64,000 nucleotides of DNA from NCBI GenBank assembly GCA_022264855.1, contig JABYQU010000047.1, forward strand, positions 62,001 through 126,000, read 5' to 3'. The notes under the pieces are model-generated. The model was not told the origin of the DNA, searched no databases, and saw only the letters and a program-made list of their open reading frames with translations. This DNA comes from Lenzites betulinus (taxonomy: Eukaryota > Basidiomycota > Agaricomycetes > Polyporales > Polyporaceae). Shown piece by piece: positions 10,842-20,099 of the stretch (position 1 is the stretch's first letter; each line of letters starts with the position of its first letter). The position numbers and the translations under genes were made by a program.

Positions 10842-11696
10842 AACGTCCACGAATGGGTTCTCGAAGAGGTCCTCTAAGGGGGACAGGGGGGAATGAAAGG
10901 CTGGCGCTTGGTATTCAGTCGGTTCGCGGCCTTCCGAGTCGCGTGGTGTGGGACTAGCGGGTGAGAGGCTGGTCGGGGAGAGGTTTGCGATGGCTAGGGC
11001 CGCGTCGCGGAACCAGTCGCAGGCTGCGGGGTCGCGTCGCAGAAGTTCGCAGCCGCGGTCGAGGAGAACAAAGACCGGTTCTATGATCGCAGAGAGCCTC
11101 TCGTCGTCTAGGTGGTGGCTGAACTGGGTGATGAGCAGCTTGAATCTTGCGACGAGTAGCTCGGAACCGAGATCGGGATCCTTGGTCGCTGCTCTTGTCT
11201 TGCGCTTCGGCGCCTGTTGTGTGCGTTGTCCCGGCTCAATGGCTGCTGCGACGACTGCCGTTTGGCCCGGGGAAGGAGGAATGCGGACTACTGCTTGCTA
11301 TATCCCCCTCGCGGTGGGCTCCAAAATGATGCACTGGAACCTGCTATAACAGCAGGATAGAGGGCGCGGCCGAGAGCCTAGGGGGCGAGGCCGGACGTAG
11401 TGCGGGGAGGGAAGGATAATGCCTGCGAGTAAGGGCCGGTTTCCCTTCACTGGGCTTCCACGAAGCGTCGCAGGTCGCGGTCGTCCTGCTATCGCAGAGG
11501 GAAGGTGGGTACGCGGTCCGCCGGTTCTATCGCAACCGGTCGCAGTGCCAGCAAATTGGTAAGGAGGCGTGGACGGGGCAGTCGCGATGGTCAGAGGAAG
11601 CCGCGATCGCAGTCACAAGTTCACGTCGCAGCTCGCGGTCGCAGTTCGCAGTTCGCAGTCGCAGTCGCAGTCGCAGTCGATACCAGGGCCGGTCTA
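10842..11696 (-). other. Gypsy leader with an ATG-less open gag extension
   Basis: The gag frame stays open upstream of its first ATG for 456 bases, from 11297 to 10842, with protein-like composition (LVARFKLLITQFSHH, DWFRDAALAIANL). No ATG exists on this strand between 10841 and about 11755. Either the original start codon was lost, translation starts at a non-AUG codon, or an indel hides the start. The stretch 11300-11640 shows no further gene. A possible primer-binding site on the minus strand begins TGGTATCGAC at about 11685, with only its first seven bases matching the canonical TGGTATC. Confidence 0.5.
11641..11679. repeat. Hexamer tandem array GCAGTC/GCAGTT
   Basis: About six tandem copies of GCAGTY in the leader between gag and the 5' LTR. 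Each junction re-creates TCGCA, making this the densest block of the element-wide pentamer. Confidence 0.85.
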
Positions 11697-11912
11697 TGAG
11701 ATCTGAGGGGTGGGGATTGCTTGCCTTCTGAAAACTACGAACTACGGAATATATACATGGACGATACCGGGTCGCTCTCCCAAAGTCCGAGATCAGCCGG
11801 TCGCACGGCCAGACTCCTGCTGCGACCACGATCCTCAGGCGCCCGCGACTCAGCCTGTTACGCCCGTGCCCAGCTGCACCGTCCCGGCCTCAGCGGACCG
11901 CAGGTCGCATCA
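11697..11912 (-). repeat. 5' LTR of the gypsy element
   Basis: 11797-11912 aligns with 1-162 (minus the 46-bp insertion there). The outer end is TGATGC on the minus strand. The inner end is less certain; 11697 is proposed because the plus strand there starts TGAGAT, giving a TG..CA LTR of about 216 bp with TGA/TCA ends. A TATA-like TGTATATATTC on the minus strand at about 11747-11757 could be the promoter. The five bases after 11912 (CCGTG) are the expected target-site duplication; its partner is outside the window. Confidence 0.75.
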
Positions 11913-12152
11913 CCGTGGTTCGATGTTGTGGCACATGTATGTAGCGTATAAGCTGAGGGTTTCGGCGGTGGGGTCGATGGGAAACGCGTGCAGGTGGATG
12001 AAGTTCAAGTAACTGTTCAAGGCGGAGGAGTACGTGAGTCTGGTACTGGAGTCGAGCGCGTGTCCGAGAGCGATGGCGCGCTCGTGCACGAGTCGTTCGA
12101 GGGTCCAAGGCTGCCTTGGCGGCTGCCGGGACCGTCGGGAGGATGTGATCAT
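11913..12152 (-). pseudogene. Tyrosine recombinase, N-terminal part only
   Basis: ATG at 12152 overlaps the RT-RNase H stop (ATGA). The 80 codons present contain a typical SAM-like core-binding domain (LVHERAIALGHAL, STRLTYSSALNSYL, ETLSLYATYMC). This precedes the catalytic R..HxxR..Y domain in phage-integrase-type recombinases, and that catalytic part is missing here. The reading frame runs directly into the gypsy LTR after codons for NIEPR. The complete enzyme would integrate circular cDNA of the element without target-site duplication. Confidence 0.8.
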
Positions 12153-14020
12153 GACCGGACGACCCCCAGCGCGTCTTGAGGGGGAATGAGGTGTAGGAGG
12201 GTGATGTCGGGAACGCGTTCTCGGACAAGGTCGAGCTTGCCACGGGAGAGCGCGTCCGCCACAACGTTGAGTTCGCCAGGCACGTGGTGTACTCGGACGT
12301 CCAATTCGCAGTCGAGCATGACGTTGACCGCGCTTTTGAGGATGGAGTTGTAGGTGGGGGAGGCGCGCAGCGAGTTGAATATTGCCACACTGTTGGAGTT
12401 GTCGGATAGTATCGCCATGCGCTTGACGTGGCGGCCCGCGCGGCGCCAGATGCGCGCACGGTGGATAGCTGCGCAGATCGCGAGCGCTTCGAAGAAGAAT
12501 ATTGTGCCGGAGGGAGCGCCGCGGGGCAAGCTGCAGTGGAAACCGAGCTTGGACCAGGGGAAATACACGCCGAGACCTGAGCCCGAAGCGTCCGTGAGGG
12601 CGAACTCGTCGCCGAGAGCGTCCTGGACGAGGTCTGAGGGTTGCCATGCATTGGCGTCGAGGAGATGAACGCCGGACGCGCGAACGATGTGCGCGCGGAA
12701 CCATTTGAGGTCGCGGACGATCGCGGAATTGAGGTAAATCCCTGCGTGGCGGTCGGACTTGCCGGCCATCTTCTCGTACATAGCGGACAAGGCGGGCTTG
12801 AGCAGGGGATAGGCGTTGAATGCCCAGTTGGCATAGCCTGTGAACGATTGAAACTCTGCCAGGGAGCGACGGCGGTGGCCAGTCGAGATGTTGCAGAAAT
12901 CGTCGATGCATGCGAGAAGGCGTTCGCGTCCCTCGAGGGGGAGCGATACGCGCATGCTGTTCGGATCGACGTCGAGGCCGATGATGGGGAGTAGCGGGCC
13001 GTGCAGTTGCTTGGCTCGCTCATGCGGTACTCCGATATCGTCCCAGAGGCGAAGGAGACGAGCCTGCGGGGTCGGAAAGTACTGCGAGTACGGTTCGTAC
13101 CACTCGACGTCGCCCAGCAAGGCGAAGCCGAAATCGTCGTCGACGTAGTTGTGTTTGTTGCGTACGCCGGCTTTGTGTTCCGCGAGCCAGCTAACGAGAG
13201 AGTCGAAGGCGGCCCAGACTTTCAGCGATCCGCGACCTCCGAAGAGATTGCACCGATCGACGTGTCGTGCGTTGTCGATGGTGACGACTTGTCTGATCTG
13301 CCAGTAAGGTGAGACGGGCATCCGGCGGTAAGCCTGCGATACGTCTGACTTCCACATGATGAGGTCGGCCTCCGGGTTCGCGCGCCTGAAACGGCGCAGC
13401 GCATCGCCGAGCGCGGGGATCCCATCGAGGACTGCGCCCTTGATAGCTTCCGGACGTATCATGGAGTTGAGGGAGAACTCGCCGGCGCTTTGATCGTTGA
13501 CCAGTCGAAATTTCGTGGTATGCGGCTTGGGAACGACATGTACGGGCATCGAGTACATACCCGGCAAGAGGTCGCTCCCGAACGCCTCCGAGTAGCGGTC
13601 TAGTGCGATCTCTTCGTCTCGCTGAGCGCGCAGGAACGCGGCCGCTGCTGCGTCGAGGGGCGCGTGACGCCGCTCGTCCCAGGTGTCCGGGTAAGCCTCC
13701 GGTTTCGCGTCCGCATAGGGCCAGAAACCCCCGCGGAGCGCGCGAACCACAGACTGTGCGAAGTCTTGGTTGGGGTGATCCTGCAAGAGAAGCTCGAACC
13801 GGTCGACGTTGACCGGCGTCACGATCTTGAACAGGTTGGGATATTTTTTGAGTGTCCCATTGACGACGGGATCCTCGCGTACTGCACGCGGTACTCCCGG
13901 GACGGGGTGGTGCGTGAGTGATACATCCGCGAAACGCCGCAGAGGTGTCGCGTGGTCGTCCCATACGAAGGACCGTAAGAAACGCGGCTGATGCGCGTCT
14001 TCACGCGTCGTGTCGCGCAT
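12149..14020 (-). CDS. Reverse transcriptase-RNase H of the YR retrotransposon
   Basis: ATG 14020 (MRDTTREDAH) was chosen because it overlaps the gag end by 20 bases and opens the conserved region; 623 aa. RT palm motifs are seen: LIMWKSDVSQAYRRMP with the first Asp and NYVDDDFGF with the YxDD pair. RNase H follows with FALTDASGSGLG, a Glu in FFFEALAICAA, AILSDNSNS and HHVPGELNVVADALSRG, so the full DEDD set is present. The frame is undamaged. It copies the element RNA to cDNA. The RNase H 'VVADALSRG' ending is typical of DIRS-group elements. It ends with an ATGA overlap to the recombinase, suggesting coupled translation. Confidence 0.9.
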   Translation of the reverse strand: MRDTTREDAHQPRFLRSFVWDDHATPLRRFADVSLTHHPVPGVPRAVREDPVVNGTLKKYPNLFKIVTPVNVDRFELLLQDHPNQDFAQSVVRALRGGFWPYADAKPEAYPDTWDERRHAPLDAAAAAFLRAQRDEEIALDRYSEAFGSDLLPGMYSMPVHVVPKPHTTKFRLVNDQSAGEFSLNSMIRPEAIKGAVLDGIPALGDALRRFRRANPEADLIMWKSDVSQAYRRMPVSPYWQIRQVVTIDNARHVDRCNLFGGRGSLKVWAAFDSLVSWLAEHKAGVRNKHNYVDDDFGFALLGDVEWYEPYSQYFPTPQARLLRLWDDIGVPHERAKQLHGPLLPIIGLDVDPNSMRVSLPLEGRERLLACIDDFCNISTGHRRRSLAEFQSFTGYANWAFNAYPLLKPALSAMYEKMAGKSDRHAGIYLNSAIVRDLKWFRAHIVRASGVHLLDANAWQPSDLVQDALGDEFALTDASGSGLGVYFPWSKLGFHCSLPRGAPSGTIFFFEALAICAAIHRARIWRRAGRHVKRMAILSDNSNSVAIFNSLRASPTYNSILKSAVNVMLDCELDVRVHHVPGELNVVADALSRGKLDLVRERVPDITLLHLIPPQDALGVVRS

Positions 14021-15245
14021 TCTTAGTGCATTCGTGCTGCGTATGTTTTTCTCCTCCGCAGTTTGAACAAGCGTGGCGGTATCTGCACTCGCTGGCAAGG
14101 TTCCGGCATCCCTTCTCGCTGTTGTATTTCCGGCACGCGTCCTTCTTGCGGTTTCCTCCTGAACCGCGTCGGCCCGCTCCGCCGGACTTGGTTCCTCCCG
14201 CGGACGCTTCAGCGTGATGGACGTTCGCGCCACAGGAGTCGATGAATTGGATCTTGAGATCGGCGAAGTCGCCGACGTCGGTGAGGAGTGATCGCCGGGA
14301 GCTGCCGACGCGCTTACGGACGGCACGGTCAAAGTCCAGCACGCGTGCGTGAAACGCTGGCGCGAGGGCACCGAAAAGCCCGATGATCTGGTCTCCATAT
14401 GCGTCCAGTTCCTCCCGGCGGTGGGGGAAGGCGAAGACGGTGGCGACGGATGCTCGTTTCCAAGCGTAGACCCAGTCTCCGAAAGAGCTAACCTTCTTAG
14501 CAACGACGGGCGCGCGGAAGGAGAACTCCAGGTCCCCGATTCGCTCGGTGGTCTTGTCCTCAGGTCCGGAGGTATATCGTCCGGCGAACACGTGGTCGAG
14601 GTCGACCGCGCGTCCGGTAAGAATGTTCGTCCATTCGGACTCCGGGAACTCGGGTACTGATGGCGAGGCGCTAAGGTCTCGCTTGGCTTGAGTGAGATCT
14701 GCTCCGTAGATCCGGATGAGTTCGAGTGTGCGTAGAATGTGCGGGTGTAGTCGAGTCTCGAGCAGGAAATCGGTCGCAGCCCAAGCATAGCTAGAGGGGT
14801 CCGTTCGCGGTCGTTTCGCTCTAGGTTCGTCCTCGTCTCCGTCGGATGCGGGGGACTGTCCTCGCTCAGACGGTGTATCAGGTCGCGGCGTACCTGCGGC
14901 TGATCTGGCTGATGCCCGTTCGGAGTCCCACTGTGTCGGTTCGACCCTCTCAGGCTCTCCTGCCGCTCCTCTGGGTGTCCCCCCTGATCCGGGCTCGCTG
15001 GTCCTGTGCCTATCGGTCTCATCAAGCATGGCGAGGTACGATTGGAGGGTACTGTCGTCGCCGGCGGCTCCGGCTCGCTGGGCCTCGAGGCTGACGAGCT
15101 GAGTCGTGATAGCAAACAAGGTTTGAGTCTTTCCGCTAACGCCGTTCCGGTAGTCCTCGACTGCTTTGGCGCATGCATCAAGTACGAGCTGGGTTCCGGC
15201 GGGAGCGGTGTGCGTTGCTTCTTGCCCCTGACCATGTTCGGACAT
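14001..15245 (-). CDS. Gag-like protein of the YR retrotransposon
   Basis: First ATG at 15245 (MSEHGQGQEA); 414 aa. The N-terminal helical part is followed by an acidic/basic linker (DGDEDEPRAKRPR, possible nuclear localisation signal) and a capsid-like helical region. The C-terminus has two zinc motifs: a CCCH finger (C-x8-C-x6-C-x3-H) immediately followed by a C-x2-C-x4-H-x4-C knuckle (CSNCGGEKHTQHEC). The last 20 bases overlap the RT ORF in another frame. Likely binds and packages element RNA. Uninterrupted. Confidence 0.85.
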   Translation of the reverse strand: MSEHGQGQEATHTAPAGTQLVLDACAKAVEDYRNGVSGKTQTLFAITTQLVSLEAQRAGAAGDDSTLQSYLAMLDETDRHRTSEPGSGGTPRGAAGEPERVEPTQWDSERASARSAAGTPRPDTPSERGQSPASDGDEDEPRAKRPRTDPSSYAWAATDFLLETRLHPHILRTLELIRIYGADLTQAKRDLSASPSVPEFPESEWTNILTGRAVDLDHVFAGRYTSGPEDKTTERIGDLEFSFRAPVVAKKVSSFGDWVYAWKRASVATVFAFPHRREELDAYGDQIIGLFGALAPAFHARVLDFDRAVRKRVGSSRRSLLTDVGDFADLKIQFIDSCGANVHHAEASAGGTKSGGAGRRGSGGNRKKDACRKYNSEKGCRNLASECRYRHACSNCGGEKHTQHECTKNARHDA

Positions 15246-15780
15246 CAACGAAAATGATTCGATAGATGGGAGCTTGCGACTGTAGTGACAAAAAATGCTC
15301 TGGCAGCGACGAGGAGTGCGTCAGGATATGCCCGACGACTCGAGAAAGGATGGTTGACCCGCGCGGGGTACGAAGCCACTTACCTGGCAGCGACGAGGAG
15401 ATGGTGCGGTAAAGGGAACCGTTTCCGCGGCTGCCGGGTAGTGAGTCCTCTGCGCGGCACACAAACGCCGGGACGGCGCCCAGCAAGGCAACTGGGCGCG
15501 GCTCGCTGCCGGGGCGCGAGACGATTGGTAAGGACCGGCGCCTGGGTAGGGCGTCCAGGTGCGGCTCGCTGCCTAGTGCGGCGCGAGACGGGCGTCCTTC
15601 CAATTCGACTTGTGTAAACATTATTTTAAACTCGATTACTTTGTCCCATATTTGAGTACTCGCGTGTTCTAGATGGACGCGGTGCGATGAATAGACGCGC
15701 GTGAGGTCGGGACTAGTCCGAGTCGGCGCGAGGCGTTTCGCCGACCGTTAGTAAAACATTTCTTAACATCTTTTACTAGT
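15246..15780. repeat. YR-element leader with short direct and inverted repeats
   Basis: No gene. The 17-mer CTGGCAGCGACGAGGAG occurs near 15300 and again near 15384. A second pair (GGCTCGCTGCC then GCGCGAGACG) recurs near 15498 and 15562. Two hairpins follow: GTCGGCG at 15722-15728 with its complement at 15739-15745, and TAGTAAAA at 15749-15756 with its complement at 15771-15778. YR elements carry split direct or inverted terminal repeats used for circularisation, so these are candidates for one terminal structure. Confidence 0.5.
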
Positions 15781-15848
15781 TCTAGTATTCACATCTTCGA
15801 TTTTGACCTGGCCGGGATCCCGCTGGCACTAGTACTAAGAGGTGCTGA

Positions 15849-18327
15849 ATGGCCTGCGCCGGAACTTCTGGGAATGCCTATTTGGATGAGAAGCACCTGC
15901 AACCGCCGAACGGGATTCAGATCTTGAGGCTTGCTTCTGTCTCCCACCAGCAAGTGGAACTGTCCTACTACCGCGATGAACGACCACGTCACCTGGGGAC
16001 GTATGCGGAGAAGCAGCGACTCGGCCAATTCTCAGAGCATACGCCACCTCAGATTGGCGTAACTAGGGGCACGAAATTGCTCATGGCGGTCCTCGTCATG
16101 CTATTCCTGACTGGCTCGACACTACTCAAAGAACGCGACCGCGCCGCTGGACACCTGTATCGCGTCGGAGATGTGAAATGGTGGGCGTGCGACGGGCCAA
16201 ACGACGTACCTGGGGCGGAGTGCGGATATGCAATGTAAGTACTGGTTAGCTATCCGGGAGTTGTGTACAGTTACAGAAAACGCCAAGAGGTACTGAATGA
16301 ACTGTGTCATTTAGTGTGCCTTTGGATTATCTCAATGAAACCGCGGGTGTTGCCAAGATTGCTCTTGCGCGGTATAAGGCGACGAGTCCGAACAGGAAAG
16401 GCATCGTGCTCCTCAATCCCGGTGGACCTGGTGGGAGTGGGACGAGGTTGGCGTCCCCGGACTTCCAACGACTGGTAGGTATATATTTTCATCTTCCGCA
16501 GTGCTCATGCTTAGAGCACGTAGGTCGGAGAAGATTATGATGTTGTCGGCTTTGACCCGAGAGGTATCGGGAAGACTGAGTTGGTCCTGACCGCCAATGC
16601 GTCACGGCGTTAATGCTGAGTCAATCATTGTAACAGGCCGCGCACACAATGTTTCCCGAGTGCGGCAGCCCATGCTGCGTTCGTGTCGAATACCGTGCTC
16701 GATCGCGGATACGACGTCGGTCCGAACCTGACCGACCCGTCGAACCGTGACCACCTCATTCAGCAGCAGAGAGACGCAGACGCCCTGTGGCAGGCGCAGT
16801 TCGAGATCTGTGGGAAGAACATGGGTGACCAGCTCAAGTATATGGGGACTACCAACGTTGTGCGAGACATCGATTATATCACAACTCTCTTGGAAGGCGA
16901 AGATGCACTGATGTAAGTGTTGTTTGATGTCAGAAGGAGGATGGGATAAAACGCCCACCTGACCTTTCACACAGTAACTTCTACGGGTTCTCGTATGGTA
17001 CCATCATTGGACAGTACCTAGTGAACATGTGAGGTGACCTTTTGCCGTCAACGAAATAGCAAAATAACGCCAGCCCAGGTTCCCCGAGCGAGTTGGCCGC
17101 GTTGTGATCGATGGTGTGGCGGACGCCATGTCATGGGTCGGTACGTCTGTCTTGCTACGCTCCATACTTATCAGTGCATCTTTTCTAACGGCATATAGGA
17201 TCTCCCTCCTATACATGGGAGCACCACTGGCTAACCTCCACTGAGGAAACGTACGAGATCCTGCTCTCTGAATGCGCCAAGGTAAATGACAAGCAATGCC
17301 CGGCGACGTCTGTAGCTGACTCATGTCAGGTCGGGCCCTCGCATTGTGCCTTGGCAAAGACAGAGAACGACACCTCGGCTGATATCCTTGAGCGGGTTGA
17401 AGCCTTTATCAATGACCTATATTACAAACCATTGCCAGTGCCCAATGCCAACATTCCTGGGATCCTCACAAACGGTCGGGCACGCAGTACGTCTTCCTCT
17501 CACCGGCGTATTATTTCGTTCCGCTGATCAAGTCGGCGCAGTTTTCCTTCTTGGTGCACTGGAGCGCCCGCCAGTGTGGGCCCACATCGCACTAGCATTC
17601 CACCAAGCCATGAACGGTGACGGCGCAGCAATCATGAACGACCTCAGCAGCACACAACATCTGGTCGACCTTGAGCGTTCAGCCGTCTCCTGCAACGACA
17701 ACGAGCCGTTCAAGGCGCCGACGCCCGAGGAGGTCATCGACGAGCAGCTCGACGTGCTCAAGCATGTCTCACGCTTCAGCCTCGCAGTGATCTCCTCCGA
17801 GCCGGATGCTGGCTGCCAGTACTGGCCTGTCACACCCAACGAGCGTTTCGTGGGCCCGTGGAACCATACCCTGCGGAGCCCGATGCTGATCGTCAGCAAC
17901 ACGGTGCGTCGGGCTTTGTTCGGACAGCGTCATACGCTGGATGCGAGACTGACAGTGCCTCACCCATTGCGCCGGTAGGCCGATCCGGTGACACCGCTGT
18001 CGAATGGGAGGCTCGTACACGAACAGCTCAAGAATTCGTCGCGTCTCCTGATTCAAAACAGTCCTGGGGTGAGTATCATGTGAGCGCGCTGCTTCGAACG
18101 AACTGACTGTGCCGCATTAGCATTGTTCGCTCGCCTTGCCATCTCTCTGCACTATTAAGCACCTGCGCGCGTTCTTCGCGAACGGGACGCTTCCCGAGGA
18201 CGAGACGCACTGCGCTGTCGATGCGTCGCCGTTCCCGCAGCTCGGAGACGTACACACGTTCTCTGCGGAAGAGGAAGAGATTCTCACGAGCGCGCGGCGC
18301 GTAGCTGAGGTGGTCTTCGGGAACTGA
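15849..18327 (+). CDS. Membrane-anchored alpha/beta hydrolase with TAP-like C-terminal domain
   Basis: Eleven exons splice to 630 aa: 15849-16234, 16315-16474, 16524-16579, 16637-16912, 16975-17028, 17079-17140, 17199-17281, 17330-17486, 17542-17903, 17979-18068, 18121-18327. A single membrane anchor lies at about residues 76-95 (KLLMAVLVMLFLTGSTLL). The oxyanion loop NPGGPGGSG is at 163-171, the nucleophile elbow GFSYGT has Ser299, the acid is Asp534 in NTADPVTP and His563 is in GHCS, a complete triad. The fold is that of proline-type (tripeptidyl) aminopeptidases; fungal members are mostly uncharacterised and the substrate is unknown. Intron 3 has an unusual GTTGGT donor. The start lies about 70 bp from the YR element, so the native promoter may be displaced and a longer native N-terminus cannot be excluded. 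Confidence 0.88.
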
Positions 18328-19430
18328 TGTATGATGGAAGTTCAGGTCGCGCACAGGATTCAGTGGGCGCAGAGCGACATGGCCGGTATGCCCATATAGT
18401 TGTATGTGAGATATCAAGGACTGTGTATGACTGCGTAAGTGGCGGTCCGGGTGATGCATGGTATATATCCCCACGTGATGGAATTGTGGAAGTCTCGCGC
18501 GTCCTAAGTGCACGCTGCTCTAAGTATATCATGGTATGTCATATACCCTGTTCTCCGCTTATTCATTCCAACGACTTATCAGTGTCTTCTAGCTAGACAA
18601 AACGATATTTGGCGGATGTAAACCGACCGGACTCGTTTCGGCCCAAGGACGGGCCCGGGTATGTACATTGTGGGCGTAGGCAAGCGTTTCCGCAGGATCA
18701 TTCTTCTCTGAGGCCAAAGCTGCTTCGTGTGTCCGTGGTCGCTATGACACGCGGCCATGCAGATGTACTTCGCGTCTTCTCGGTAAGACTATCAGTAATT
18801 GCGGTGTCGACGGAAGCATCGTGCTCATACTTGTCGGGCGTGTTCTGATGTTCTGAAAAATATAGTAGTAGCTTGCATGTGAACGGTGAGCACGACTTCA
18901 AGTTACGGGTGTACGGTTTGATCACTTGCTACCACTCGCGCCCTCGCAGAATTAATAAGCTCATCGCTGTCAGACTCCTCAGGGCGTACCTGCGGAACTT
19001 CCAAGCAATGAACGTTGGACAGTCACTGTCAAATATCAGGTTAATGAACCAAGCCCGAGCGATCGCCGGCGTACGGTGGTACGGTGGTCGTCATGGCGTT
19101 GCCGCGACCTTTCTACCTTCCATCGCCTTCCGATCTCAGCGTTCGTTGGAGGAACCTTTATGCGAACCTGCCGCTGTGCACATGCCGCACTCGGGTAACT
19201 CACCGTTATAATCTTCTCCACAAGTCTGCCAAGGTCACCATGGGGAGCCGGAGGCTTGGTACTATAAGATCGACAGCGCGTCGCGCCCCAGCACAGTGTC
19301 ACCCCTCCTCATTTTACTAGCTTTTCCTCTTGCGGCCTGGTGCTGTCCTTTGTGCATTTCGTCTTCGTCTTTGCAGTGCAAGCCTAACCTTCGATATCTT
19401 CACGCCTCGTAAACTTCGCATCACTTCAGG
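18328..19430. other. Intergenic region
   Basis: Tandemly oriented gap between the hydrolase and the small secreted protein. I see no ORF with coding character, no tRNA and no repeat of note. A CT-rich stretch just before 19431 probably belongs to the promoter/5' leader of the downstream gene. Confidence 0.5.
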
Positions 19431-20099
19431 ATGTTCCGTCTCCTTGCCCTCGCGTTCGCGTTCGTGTGCCTCCTCGCGGGCTCGCAGATCTACGCTAGTA
19501 CGCACACCCTCACATTGCACGCTGCGGTTAATCCCTAACAATAATACCACAGTCCCGACGAGCGAGATCGTCGCGCGCCAGATCGGGAACCTGCAGTGCA
19601 ATGTCGACCGCCTGAGCATCGTCGCTGGCCTCGCGCAGACGCAGTCCACGCTCAAGAAGCTCACGGCGAACTCCACGTGCGCCTCACATACCCTCTCTCT
19701 CCGCTAGTATTGCGACTAAGACACGCATGACCCCCTGCCTCCTACAGCGACAGTGCAACGGCGTCGAGCGTGCAGACCGTCATCGACAGCGTCTCGGGCG
19801 CGCAGGGCGCGATCGGCGTCATCGGCAAGGCCCTCCTCACCGGGCAGGCCGCCCCCGCAGAGGCGCGCACCCAGGTGCAGGGCAACCTCACTGCCGCGCA
19901 CGATGCGCTCGCCGCTATTAACTCGTAAGTGCTCCCGTTCTACATCGCAGTCCGCAGAGGAGATGAGTGACGCTGATGGGCGCTGTGTTGCGACGCGTAC
20001 AGGACCGACGCCACTGCCGCTGCGGGCCTCCAGAAGGCGCTGACGCAGCTGTCGAAGGCGGAGACCGCGGGAGAGGGCGTCGTTGCGAACTGCAAGTGA
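19431..20099 (+). CDS. Small secreted protein, paralogue of the gene at 27446-28073
   Basis: Exons 19431-19497, 19553-19676, 19748-19924 and 20003-20099 join to 154 aa. Signal peptide MFRLLALAFAFVCLLAGS with likely cleavage before residue 22. The mature protein is Ala-rich and helical, has no domain I recognise, and carries a conserved LQCNVDRL and a C-terminal NCK, the only two cysteines of the mature chain. These two may form a disulfide. The paralogue has the same three intron positions and phases, so both descend from one spliced gene. Function unknown; a secreted cell-surface or host-interaction protein is a guess. Confidence 0.85.

Larger units (their letters stand above)
1..11912 (-). 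mobile_element. Ty3/gypsy LTR retrotransposon with antisense cargo genes, inserted in a YR retrotransposon
   Basis: Seen: related terminal repeats at both ends (1-162 and up to 11912), a polypurine tract against the left repeat, and minus-strand gag, protease, reverse transcriptase, RNase H and integrase in gypsy order. The left edge of the window cuts the 3' LTR. At about 12 kb it is roughly twice the usual size; the excess is the plus-strand gene block at 304-4352. gag-pol carries several one-base frameshifts, so this copy looks non-autonomous unless some are assembly errors. It lies inside the tyrosine-recombinase gene of the element to its right. The base pattern is peculiar: TGCGA/TCGCA at about 20 per kb throughout. 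The family match (RT with PYIDDVP, integrase with VTDNGSAF) is to the large gypsy group common in Agaricomycetes, from memory of that family. Confidence 0.95.
1..11912. repeat. Dispersed pentamer TGCGA/TCGCA saturating the gypsy element
   Basis: Counted by eye: 33 copies in 1-1500, 30 in 4501-6000 (integrase coding), against 4 in 12001-13500 just outside the element and about 4 in 60001-61500. Copies occur in LTR, leader, introns and all coding frames, often as TTGCGAC, TGCGATC or the palindrome TGCGATCGCA. Different codons create it (GTC GCA, TCG CAG, TGC GAC, CTG CGA), so it is not a by-product of one repeated amino-acid pair. Confidence 0.9.
11913..15780 (-). mobile_element. Tyrosine-recombinase retrotransposon (DIRS order, Ngaro-like), interrupted by the gypsy element
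   Basis: Three minus-strand ORFs with tight overlaps: gag with CCCH and CCHC zinc motifs, RT-RNase H, then the start of a tyrosine recombinase. The order gag-RT/RH-YR with no methyltransferase domain is that of Ngaro-type elements. The YR stops where the gypsy LTR begins, so the rest of this element lies to the left of the window. The right end is placed near 15780 from hairpin-forming repeats just before the hydrolase gene and is not certain. gag and RT are uninterrupted, so the element was probably intact when hit. Confidence 0.85.

Noticed and set aside
10948..11349. Plus-strand open frame over the gypsy leader.
   Set aside because: It is the shadow of the gag extension on the minus strand; its composition is Ser/Arg-rich low-complexity.
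1..11912. The pentamer enrichment as a result of RIP or amino-acid repeats.
   Set aside because: RIP converts C to T and would deplete GC-rich motifs. The motif occurs in noncoding DNA and through many codon pairs.
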